Source of the DNA: Granulicella sp. UBA5172
Lineage (GTDB): Bacteria > Acidobacteriota > Terriglobia > Terriglobales > Acidobacteriaceae
DNA length: 5,318 bases
Assembly: GCA_002413385.1 (NCBI GenBank)
Contig: DHWW01000190.1
Span: 2,682 to 7,999, forward strand
Direction of reading: 5' to 3'
Each line of letters opens with the position of its first letter. Within the stretch, counting starts at the first letter, position 1. The notes under the pieces were generated by a model. The model saw only the letters and a program-made list of their open reading frames with translations, was not told where the DNA came from and searched no databases. Shown here one piece after another: positions 1-5,318 of this stretch. Position numbers and translations under genes: made by a program.

Positions 1-1451
1 TACGTCGATGACGAGACACGGCCACCGCGACCGGTCCAGTTGGTATGGAAGAACTCGCCGCGAGGCTTGTCCGTCCGCTCGTAGGTATGCGCGCCGAAGA
101 AGTCGCGTTGCGCCTGCAGCAGGTTTGCCGGCAGACGCGCCGTGCGAAATCCATCATAGAAAGCCAGTGCCGTCGAGAACGCCGGTGTCGGCACGCCCAG
201 CTCAATTGCCTGCACGATGGCCTTCCGCCAGCTTCCCTGGTACTTGTTCAACGCGCTCGAGAAGAACTCGTCCAGCAGCAGATTCGCGAGCTCCGCATTC
301 TTGTCATACGCCGCCTTGATATTCGCGAGGAACACGCTCCGAATGATGCAGCCACCGCGCCACATCAGCGCGATGCCACCCAAATTCAGCCGCCATCCAA
401 ACTCTTTCTCCGCCGCGCGCAACAGCATGTAGCCCTGCGCATAGCTCACCATCTTCGAGCAGTAGAGTGCGCGCCGCACCTCTTCGATGAAGTCAGCGCG
501 GGCAGCCACCTTCTTCGCCGTCTCGGGTCCGTTGAGCACCTTCGACGCCGCCACCCGCTCATCCTTCAACGCCGACAGGCAACGAGCAAAAACGCTCTCC
601 CCAATCAACGTCAACGGCATCCCGAGATCCAGCGCCGAGATGGCCGTCCACTTACCCGTGCCCTTCTGTCCTGCCGTGTCAAGAATCTTGTCCAGCAACG
701 GCGAGCCATCTTCATCCTTCTTCGCAAAGATCGTCGCGGAGATCTCAACCAGATAGCTGTCCAACTCTCCCTTGTTCCACTCCGTGAACACTTCGGCGAA
801 CTCATCGGCCGTCAGTCCAAGACCATCCTTCAGCAACTGGTAGGCCTCGCCAATCAGCTGAATGTCGCCGTACTCAATGCCGTTGTGAACCATCTTCACG
901 TAGTGGCCCGCGCCATCCTCGCCAACCCAGTCGCAGCAGGGTGTCCCATCTTCTACCTTTGCCGCAATCGCCTGGAAGATTCCCTTCACATGTGGCCACG
1001 CCGCAGGATTGCCACCCGGCATGATCGACGGACCGAACCGAGCACCTTCCTCGCCGCCCGATACGCCCGCGCCCACAAACAGAATCCCCTTCGCCGCCAG
1101 GTCCTTCGTGCGGCGGTTCGAATCCGTGTACAGCGAATTGCCGCCATCGATAATGATGTCGCCCTTCTCCAGATACGGCAGCACCTGCTCGATCGTCTGG
1201 TCGACCACATCGCCGGCCTTCACCATAATCATCACGCGGCGCGGCAGCTTCAACATGCCGCACATCTCTTTGATCGAATGTGCCCCTTCGATCAGCGTGC
1301 CCTTCGCCTCATCGTTCAAAAACTCATCCACCTTCGAAACAGTGCGATTGAACACCGCAACCTTGTAGCCGTGGTCATTCATATTGAGCACAAGGTTCTG
1401 TCCCATGACTGCCAGTCCAATCAATGCAATGTCACAATTTCCAGTCGACAT
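1..1451 (-). CDS. gnd: 6-phosphogluconate dehydrogenase, decarboxylating (3' end cut by window edge)
   Basis: Cytosolic enzyme of the oxidative pentose phosphate pathway that oxidatively decarboxylates 6-phosphogluconate to ribulose 5-phosphate and yields NADPH (or NADH). The frame is open over 483 complete codons. The N-terminal Rossmann domain starts with the dinucleotide loop GLAVMGQNL at residues 12-20. The catalytic segment KMVHNGIEY holds Lys186 and Glu193, with the same seven-residue spacing as the general base Lys183 and general acid Glu190 of the sheep enzyme. The family signature ILDTAGQKGTGKW is at residues 256-268. The C-terminus reads HTNWTGRGGRVSSST, where the eukaryotic-type family ends a few residues later with YNA, so only about three codons plus the stop are missing. 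ATG at 1451 is chosen because the Rossmann strand begins at once and GGAGAG lies 6 bases upstream. It is transcribed away from the hypF relic; no zwf or other pathway gene is visible. Identification is secure; cofactor preference cannot be read from the sequence. Confidence 0.97.
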   Translation of the reverse strand, partial: MSTGNCDIALIGLAVMGQNLVLNMNDHGYKVAVFNRTVSKVDEFLNDEAKGTLIEGAHSIKEMCGMLKLPRRVMIMVKAGDVVDQTIEQVLPYLEKGDIIIDGGNSLYTDSNRRTKDLAAKGILFVGAGVSGGEEGARFGPSIMPGGNPAAWPHVKGIFQAIAAKVEDGTPCCDWVGEDGAGHYVKMVHNGIEYGDIQLIGEAYQLLKDGLGLTADEFAEVFTEWNKGELDSYLVEISATIFAKKDEDGSPLLDKILDTAGQKGTGKWTAISALDLGMPLTLIGESVFARCLSALKDERVAASKVLNGPETAKKVAARADFIEEVRRALYCSKMVSYAQGYMLLRAAEKEFGWRLNLGGIALMWRGGCIIRSVFLANIKAAYDKNAELANLLLDEFFSSALNKYQGSWRKAIVQAIELGVPTPAFSTALAFYDGFRTARLPANLLQAQRDFFGAHTYERTDKPRGEFFHTNWTGRGGRVSSST

Positions 1452-1457
1452 AAAGCT

Positions 1458-1463
1458 CTCTCC
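1458..1463 (-). promoter_or_regulatory. Ribosome-binding site of gnd
   Basis: On the minus strand GGAGAG stands 6 bases before the ATG at 1451. It is a strong Shine-Dalgarno match at good spacing and fixes the gnd start. Confidence 0.8.
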
Positions 1464-1583
1464 ATTGAGATCTCGGCTGAGCGCCTTGATCCTCTACTTC
1501 GTTCGGTGCCCCCAAAATCCCGCTCGACCATCGAGCGCAGCCGGGGCAGACAATTCAATGCATTTCCAACACGCTGCCCTCTT

Positions 1584-1610
1584 ATCATAGCGACATGACG
1601 ACCGTCACAA
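1584..1610 (-). promoter_or_regulatory. gnd: Candidate sigma-70-type promoter for gnd with an internal inverted repeat
   Basis: Read on the minus strand, TTGTGA (1605-1610, four of six matches to TTGACA) and TATGAT (1584-1589, five of six matches to TATAAT) are separated by 15 bases. This would give a leader of roughly 125 bases before gnd. A perfect inverted repeat with arms TGACG and CGTCA and a 2-base centre (1596-1607) overlaps the -35 box and the spacer, a typical place for an operator. The spacer is shorter than the ideal 17 and no regulator is known, so this is a suggestion only. Confidence 0.3.
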
Positions 1611-1694
1611 AGCCTCGAAGGCATGCCGATAGCCCTGCCTCCTTCTGATACGTCGCCAACACAGCGCGTTTATCGCTCACCGCTAACAGATTCT

Positions 1695-1729
1695 GGGGAT
1701 TTGTTCCCCTATCTGCATAGGAATAATCC
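1695..1729. repeat. Cluster of short overlapping inverted repeats
   Basis: Consecutive small dyads: GGGGA / TCCCC (1695-1699 and 1705-1709, 5-base loop), CCTAT / ATAGG (1708-1712 and 1717-1721, 4-base loop) and GGA / TCC (1720-1722 and 1727-1729). The first two overlap by two bases. No T-run follows, so a classical intrinsic terminator is unlikely. They lie just upstream of the point where HypF similarity begins. Confidence 0.4.
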
Positions 1730-1745
1730 GGGTCCCTCCTACTGC

Positions 1746-1976
1746 CGTCTTCGCTGCCAGCATACCGGCATGTTGTCCGTTTACCGCCTCGTCCAGCGCA
1801 CCGGCCTCGATCGCGTCTGCCTCAGCGGCGGAGTCTTCCTCAACGCCGTCCTCTCCACCGCCCTTGAATCCCGTCTCACCAACTCCGGCTGCAGCGTTTT
1901 CACTCACACCCAAGTTCCCCCCGGCGACGGAGGCCTCAGCCTCGGCCAACTCGCCCTCGCCGCCAATCAACCCTGA
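1746..1976 (+). pseudogene. hypF: hypF relic: C-terminal end of the [NiFe]-hydrogenase maturation carbamoyltransferase
   Basis: HypF is a cytosolic enzyme of about 750 residues that uses carbamoyl phosphate and ATP to supply, through HypE, the cyanide ligands of the [NiFe]-hydrogenase active site. Only the last 70-odd residues of its C-terminal Kae1-like domain are present. Similarity is clear from TGLDRV (codons from 1800) to the TGA at 1974-1976. It includes the nucleotide-binding loop SGGVFLN (1824-1844) and the metal-site stretch VPPGDGGLSLGQ, with its Asp at 1926-1928. The acylphosphatase, zinc-finger and YrdC-like domains and most of the Kae1-like domain are absent. At 1746-1799 the similarity is weaker and looks spread over two frames: a FAAS-like piece at 1750-1761 in one, GMLSVYRLVQ in the other. 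The frame is technically open from an ATG at 1623, with internal ATG 1770, so a pipeline may call a 117- or 68-residue hypothetical protein. It ends 74 bp before the nickel transporter, a fitting partner. Identity is strong; pseudogene status rests on the missing domains. Confidence 0.82.
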
Positions 1977-2041
1977 TCACGTTTACACTTTCTACTCAGG
2001 AACTCCCGCTCCCTCACAACCTCCGCAACGGCGTGCGAGCA

Positions 2042-2046
2042 AAGGA
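2042..2046 (+). promoter_or_regulatory. Ribosome-binding site of the nickel/cobalt transporter gene
   Basis: AAGGA lies 4 bases before ATG 2051, slightly close but usable. It favours ATG 2051 over the in-frame GTG at 2033, which has no purine-rich stretch before it and would place the AAGGA inside the coding region. Confidence 0.5.
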
Positions 2047-2050
2047 ATCA

Positions 2051-3134
2051 ATGGCCTCCGTACTGCGATCTCTGCTCACCGACAAGCCCGGCAACACCCG
2101 ATCGAAGGTCATCGCGATCTATGTCTTCCTCCTGGCCTTCAACGTCGGTGCATGGTTCTGGGCAGTCGTCGCCTTTCACCGTTTCCCCGTCCTTCTCGGC
2201 ACCGCCTTCCTCGCCTACAGCTTCGGCCTCCGCCATGCCGTCGACGCCGACCACATCGCCGCCATCGACAACGTCACCCGCAAGCTGATGCAGGAGGGCA
2301 AGCGCCCCGTCGCCGTGGGCTTCATGTTTTCCCTCGGCCACTCCACCATCGTCGTCCTCGGCTCCATCGCCATCGCCGCCAGCGCCCTCGCCCTGCACCA
2401 CCACATCGATCGCGCCCGCGAAATCGGTGGTCTCATCGGCACCCTCGTCTCCACCCTCTTTCTCTTCGCCATCGCCATCGCGAACCTCATCATCTTCCGC
2501 GCCATCTTCCGCACCTTCAAATCCGTTCGTCGCGGCGAGCCCTACGTCGACGAAGACTTCGACATCCTCCTCGGCAGTCGCGGCTTCCTCGCCCGACTCT
2601 TTCGCCCCGTCTTCCGCATGATCCGCAGCAGCTGGCACATGTATCCCCTCGGCCTGCTCTTCGGCCTCGGCTTCGACACCGCCACCGAGATCGGCCTGCT
2701 CGGCCTCTCCGCCGCCGAAGCCACCAAAGGCCTCCCGCTCCTCTCGATCCTCGTCTTCCCCGCGCTCTTCGCCGCCGGCATGTCCCTCATCGACACCACC
2801 GACAACATCCTCATGCTCGGAGCCTACGGCTGGGCCTACGTCAAACCCATTCGCAAGCTCTACTACAACCTCACCATCACCTTCGTCTCCGTGCTCGTCG
2901 CCTTCGCCGTCGGAGGGCATCGAGGCCCTCGGCCTCATCGCCGTTCACTTCCATCTCACCGGAATCTTCTGGGCCTTCATCTCAAAACTCAACAACAACT
3001 TCGGCGTCCTCGGCTACTTCATCATCGGCATCTTCGCCCTCAGCTGGGTCCTCTCCATCGCGTTCTACCGCTGGCGTCGCTTCGACCATCTCGACCTCGG
3101 CCCACCCCTCCCCTCCCCCTCAGAATCAGACTAG
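2051..3134 (+). pseudogene. Nickel/cobalt transporter, NiCoT (HoxN/NixA) family, with a +1 frameshift near 2915
   Basis: Inner-membrane permease of the NiCoT family, which takes up Ni2+ and/or Co2+ with high affinity and often feeds nickel to hydrogenase or urease. All four family motifs are present: RHAVDADHI in TM2 (residues 61-69, containing the HX4DH metal motif), FSLGHS (93-98), LGFDTATE (206-213) and GMSLIDTTDN (243-252). Around 2912-2918 the DNA reads GGAGGGC where GGAGGC is expected. Removing one G restores IEALGLIAVHFHLTG and the last membrane segments up to TAG at 3132-3134, giving 360 residues, the usual family length. As sequenced, the protein loses its final hydrophobic part after Gly289. 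The downstream piece is otherwise conserved with no further stop, so the break is either very recent or a base-calling error. No cobalamin riboswitch or NikR-type site was found upstream. The neighbouring hypF relic suggests a hydrogenase nickel-supply role. Metal preference cannot be decided. Confidence 0.88.
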
Positions 3135-3160
3135 CCAACCTTCCCCGCAGGCAAAACTCT

Positions 3161-3199
3161 GTCATCTCGACCAGACCCACACAGCCGTATCGTTTAGCG
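3161..3199 (+). repeat. Degenerate first copy of a palindromic intergenic repeat
   Basis: Starts with GTCATCTCGACC and contains ATCGTTTAGCG 28 bases later. The downstream copy has the same two blocks at exactly the same spacing, offset by 44 bp. By hand count 31 of 39 positions agree. The stem of this copy is destroyed by substitutions, so it looks like a decayed duplicate. Confidence 0.65.
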
Positions 3200-3204
3200 T
3201 ATTT

Positions 3205-3264
3205 GTCATCTCGACCGGAGCCAAACGGCTTCATCGTTTGGCGCAGCGGAGAGACCTGCAGTTT
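3205..3264 (+). repeat. Palindromic intergenic repeat (REP-like), second and better-preserved copy
   Basis: Begins GTCATCTCGACCGG and has a perfect 7-bp stem CCAAACG / CGTTTGG (3221-3227 and 3235-3241) around a 7-base loop. The outer part can also pair: TCTC 3209-3212 with GAGA 3251-3254, and CCG 3215-3217 with CGG 3247-3249. The distal end reads GCGGAGAGACCTGCAGTTTG. Elements starting GTCATCTCGACC and ending in GGAGAGACC are, as I recall, widely scattered between genes of Terriglobales acidobacteria; this is from memory, not a search. It lies between the transporter stop and the VOC gene. Confidence 0.65.
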
Positions 3265-3317
3265 GCTCGCGTCGCCATATACTGCACGGGTTAGGAGTTT
3301 GCTGCCCGAACAGCCAC

Positions 3318-3347
3318 CTGCCAGCCGTGCGCCAACTTCCGTATACT
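3318..3347 (+). promoter_or_regulatory. Candidate promoter for the secreted VOC gene
   Basis: CTGCCA (3318-3323, four of six matches to the -35 consensus) and TATACT (3342-3347, five of six matches to the -10 consensus) are 18 bases apart. This would start a transcript with a leader of about 30 bases before ATG 3386. A second TATACT at 3278-3283 has no convincing -35 box. Sequence match only. Confidence 0.35.
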
Positions 3348-3385
3348 GTGGGGGCTTCGAGAAGAAAGTAGACTGGCCAAACAAA

Positions 3386-4321
3386 ATGAAAAATCTCGCA
3401 TACAGCAAGGCACTCCGTTTCGTATTGTTCTCCGCGCTGGCATCTACTGTCGCCCTGGCCCAGCAGCAACGCCCTGCCATCACGGGCATCTCCCACATGT
3501 GCGTCTACGCGCACGACATGGCCGCATCCGAAAACTTCTACGCCCACATCCTCGGCGCGACCAAAGCCCCCGACCCGCAGAATTCCGCAGGAGCAAATTA
3601 TTACTTCAGCCCCGCGCAGTACGTTGAAGTCCTTCCCCTCCCCGCCGATCACACCATCAGCCGCATGGCCTGCGTCGCCTACACCACCACCAACGCGAAG
3701 GGTCTTCTCGCCTACCTCCACCTGCACAGCGTAGACACCGCCTCCGAACTCCACACCTCCACCGACGGCAGCCACTGGTTCGACGTCAAAGACCCCGAAG
3801 GCAACGAAGTCCAATTCCTTCAGCCCAGCCTGACGCATCGCGCCGCCATCACCTCCAAACCCATCAGCACCCGCATCATCCACGTCGGCTATCTCGTCCA
3901 CAACCGCGCCGCCGAAGACCACTTCTATCGCGAGCTCCTCGGCTTCCGTCCCTACTGGTTCGGAGCCATGAAGCCCGACCACACCGACTGGATCTCCCAG
4001 CAGGTTCCCGACGGCCACGACTGGCTCGAATACATGCTGGTCGGCGACGGCTCCGATACTCCCCTCGACCACCTCAACGCCGACCATCTCGGCGTGCTCA
4101 ACCACTTCTCCCTCGGCGTACCCAACATGGAGCAGGCCGTCCAGACCCTCTACCAGCAGGACCGCCTCCCGCCAAAACACGATGGCCCGCAGATGGGCAG
4201 AGACGGCAAGTGGCAAGCCAACCTCTACGATCCCGACGGAACCCGCGTCGAACTCATGGAGTTCCAGCCCGTCATGAAGCCCTGCTGCTCCGCCTTCACC
4301 GCCTCCAGCCCCGTCAACTGA
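3386..4321 (+). CDS. Secreted protein with two VOC (glyoxalase/extradiol dioxygenase fold) domains
   Basis: 311-residue exported protein. A Sec signal peptide covers residues 1-25: Lys-containing start, hydrophobic FVLFSALASTVAL core, likely cleavage after ALA before Gln26. Two VOC domains follow, about 31-146 and 162-295, each with paired beta-alpha-beta-beta-beta modules. The second has all four expected metal-ligand positions: His166 (IIHVGY), Glu215 (WLEYML), His240 (LNHFSLGV) and Glu289 (RVELMEF). The first keeps His37, Glu81 and Glu141 but has Met/Ala where the third ligand should be. The C-terminus ends with a Lys-Pro-Cys-Cys motif (Cys300, Cys301). VOC proteins include glyoxalase I, extradiol dioxygenases and resistance proteins; the substrate here cannot be inferred. 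ATG 3386 is chosen because it starts the signal peptide exactly, although no good Shine-Dalgarno precedes it. The frame stays open far upstream only because of the transporter frameshift. The cellulase gene follows after 53 bp. Confidence 0.85.
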   Translation: MKNLAYSKALRFVLFSALASTVALAQQQRPAITGISHMCVYAHDMAASENFYAHILGATKAPDPQNSAGANYYFSPAQYVEVLPLPADHTISRMACVAYTTTNAKGLLAYLHLHSVDTASELHTSTDGSHWFDVKDPEGNEVQFLQPSLTHRAAITSKPISTRIIHVGYLVHNRAAEDHFYRELLGFRPYWFGAMKPDHTDWISQQVPDGHDWLEYMLVGDGSDTPLDHLNADHLGVLNHFSLGVPNMEQAVQTLYQQDRLPPKHDGPQMGRDGKWQANLYDPDGTRVELMEFQPVMKPCCSAFTASSPVN

Positions 4322-4374
4322 TCCGTCTCCAGCGAAGCTTGATCGCAGCGCAGCACGTCAACCCCAACACCAGC

Positions 4375-5318
4375 ATGGCCATCGATCCAGTGTCCCTCAT
4401 TCGGCGTCGCTCTTTCCTGAAATCCCTCGGCGCTGCCGCTGCTGCATCGGCGCTGCCGACCCCCATGCGCGCCCTCACCGGACTCGCGCAGACATCCCCA
4501 CTCCCCACCACCCAAATCTTCCTGAACCAGCTAGGCTATCTCCCCACCGCCGCAAAGATCGCGACGACCACTCTCGCCCCCAACCAATCCTTCCGCGTCC
4601 ATTCCCAAACGCACTTCACCGTCGTCCTCGAAGCCAAACTCTCCGCCCCCACGCTCGACGCCGCATCCGGCGACACCACCGCGCAAGCCGACTTCTCGTC
4701 CATCACCACCCCCGGCACCTACCACCTCGAAATCGCCGGCGTCCTCTCCGACCCCTTCACCATCGGCCCCACCGTCTACGCCGACGCGCTCCGCCTCACC
4801 GCGCGCTCCTACTACGGTCAGCGCTGCGGCTGCAACGTCGACCTCGGCAACGGCTACAAGCACCCCGCCTGCCATCTCCACGGCGCCTTCGACCCCACCT
4901 CCGGCCGCACCGGAGACGTCCCCAACTCCGGCGGCTGGCACGATGCCGGCGACTACGGCCGCTACATCGTCAACTCCGGAATCTCCACCGCCACCCTCCT
5001 CTGGGCCTGGGAGATGTACCCCGACGCACTCCACTCCCTACCCCTCGACATTCCCGAATCCGGCGGAGCAATTCCCGACTTCCTCGCCGAAATCAAATGG
5101 AACCTCAACTGGATGCTCTCCATGCAGGACCCCACCGACGGAGGCGTCTGGCACAAGCAAACCAGCCTCCACTTCTGCGCCTTCATCATGCCCCAGGATG
5201 ACAACCTCGTCAGCGAAGTCATCGGCACCGGAACCGCTCCCTACAAGAGCACCTGCGCCACCGCCGACCTCGCCGCCATCATGGCCATCGCCGCACGCTG
5301 CTACCAGCCCTTCGACCC
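4375..5318 (+). CDS. Tat-exported glycoside hydrolase family 9 enzyme (cellulase/endoglucanase-like), 3' end cut by window edge
   Basis: Probable exported beta-glucan-degrading enzyme; 314 codons are visible. Domain order: a twin-arginine signal (R11-R12-S-F-L-K, Ala-rich core to 27, likely cleavage after Ala38), an Ig-like domain starting QIFLNQLGYLP (47-57) to about 130, then the start of the (alpha/alpha)6 catalytic domain. The GH9 hallmark GGWHDAGDYGRY (186-197) carries the Asp pair D190/D193 that activates the nucleophilic water. Cys151, Cys166, His167 and His189 match, from memory, the zinc ligands of Clostridium thermocellum CelD. Further typical stretches are HFCAFIMPQDD and TCATADLAAIMA near the edge. 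The catalytic acid Glu lies beyond the window. ATG 4375 lacks a clear ribosome-binding site; an in-frame TTG at 4339 and GTG at 4390 are alternatives, but 4375 gives a normal Tat n-region. Exact specificity (endo- or exoglucanase, mixed-linkage glucan) cannot be told. Confidence 0.9.
   Translation, partial: MAIDPVSLIRRRSFLKSLGAAAAASALPTPMRALTGLAQTSPLPTTQIFLNQLGYLPTAAKIATTTLAPNQSFRVHSQTHFTVVLEAKLSAPTLDAASGDTTAQADFSSITTPGTYHLEIAGVLSDPFTIGPTVYADALRLTARSYYGQRCGCNVDLGNGYKHPACHLHGAFDPTSGRTGDVPNSGGWHDAGDYGRYIVNSGISTATLLWAWEMYPDALHSLPLDIPESGGAIPDFLAEIKWNLNWMLSMQDPTDGGVWHKQTSLHFCAFIMPQDDNLVSEVIGTGTAPYKSTCATADLAAIMAIAARCYQPFD
4427..4458 (+). repeat. 12-bp direct repeat inside the Tat signal-peptide coding region
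   Basis: TCGGCGCTGCCG occurs at 4427-4438 and 4447-4458, 20 bp apart. The two copies are read in different frames (within LGAA and SALP), so they are not a protein-level repeat. Probably chance within an Ala-rich, GC-rich coding stretch. Confidence 0.5.

Larger units (their letters stand above)
1464..1745. other. Gene-free stretch between gnd and the hypF relic
   Basis: No coding signal that I recognise on either strand, and no tRNA-like or riboswitch-like fold. It holds the candidate gnd promoter (about 1584-1610) and, at 1695-1729, a run of short inverted repeats. A plus-strand frame opens at 1623 and runs into the HypF relic, but its residues before about 1746 resemble nothing in HypF and are probably not part of the ancestral protein. 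The change from unrelated sequence to HypF-like sequence near 1745 probably marks a deletion or rearrangement breakpoint. Confidence 0.5.

Noticed and set aside
1115..1125. GGTTCGAATCC, identical to a tRNA T-arm
   Set aside because: It lies inside gnd and encodes the conserved Asp-Ser-Asn-Arg stretch (minus strand GATTCGAACC); no acceptor, D or anticodon arms surround it.
45..1598. Long plus-strand open frame of 517 codons opposite gnd
   Set aside because: It is antisense to the intact gnd gene, which carries all family motifs; the translation is Arg/His/Leu-rich with no domain. It is a shadow produced by GC-rich codon use.
1977..2050. Possible cobalamin riboswitch or NikR operator before the nickel/cobalt transporter
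   Set aside because: Only 74 bases, without the B12-box or the GTATGA / TCATAC dyad.
2048..2938. Minus-strand open frame of 296 codons opposite the transporter
   Set aside because: Composition is almost only Gly, Glu, Asp, Ala and Val, the usual antisense image of a C-rich coding strand; the plus strand has the NiCoT motifs.
1864..3294. Plus-strand frame of 476 codons rich in Arg, Pro and His
   Set aside because: Out-of-frame reading of the hypF relic and transporter, low complexity, no recognisable domain.
3293..3301. AGGAG followed by TTG as a possible earlier start of the VOC gene
   Set aside because: The spacing is one base, too short, and the 29-residue extension would place the clear signal peptide inside the protein.
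3206..4216. Minus-strand open frame of 336 codons opposite the VOC gene
   Set aside because: Shadow of the VOC gene; Gly/Val/Glu-rich and no motif, and it crosses the palindromic repeat.
4331..4349. Small dyad GCGA / TCGC between the VOC and cellulase genes as a terminator
   Set aside because: Only four base pairs and no T-run, so it does not support a terminator.

Overview
The window looks like chromosomal DNA from a GC-rich soil bacterium. The best guess is an acidobacterium of the Terriglobales type. This rests on a strong preference for C in third codon positions, a secreted VOC protein with a Lys-Pro-Cys-Cys tail, a Tat-exported family 9 cellulase, and an interspersed palindromic element starting GTCATCTCGACC. 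The assignment is inferred from family resemblance and was not tested by a search.

Layout. (1) Positions 1-1451, minus strand: a nearly complete, intact 6-phosphogluconate dehydrogenase (gnd) that loses only its last few codons at the left edge. (2) 1452-1745: gene-free stretch with the gnd ribosome-binding site, a possible gnd promoter carrying an inverted repeat, and a cluster of small hairpins. (3) 1746-1976, plus strand: a relic holding only the extreme C-terminus of the hydrogenase maturation carbamoyltransferase HypF. (4) 2051-3134, plus strand: a NiCoT-family nickel/cobalt transporter whose frame is broken by one extra G near 2915-2917. (5) 3135-3385: non-coding, with two tandem 44-bp-spaced copies of a palindromic repeat and a weak promoter candidate. 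(6) 3386-4321, plus strand: a secreted protein with two VOC (glyoxalase/dioxygenase fold) domains. (7) 4375 to the right edge, plus strand: the N-terminal 314 codons of a Tat-exported glycoside hydrolase family 9 enzyme with an Ig-like domain.

How the parts relate. gnd (oxidative pentose phosphate pathway) is transcribed away from the rest and looks like an independent unit. The HypF relic and the nickel transporter belong to one theme, supply and assembly of a [NiFe] hydrogenase. Both are damaged while the neighbouring metabolic genes are intact, so the segment between gnd and the VOC gene may be the remains of a lost hydrogenase maturation locus. The frameshift also leaves one frame open from the transporter through the repeats to the end of the VOC gene (2051-4321), which could mislead automatic annotation into a false 756-residue fusion. 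The VOC protein and the cellulase are both exported and lie 53 bp apart on the same strand, but no shared pathway can be shown. I see no convincing new defence system, RNA gene, CRISPR array or complete mobile element.
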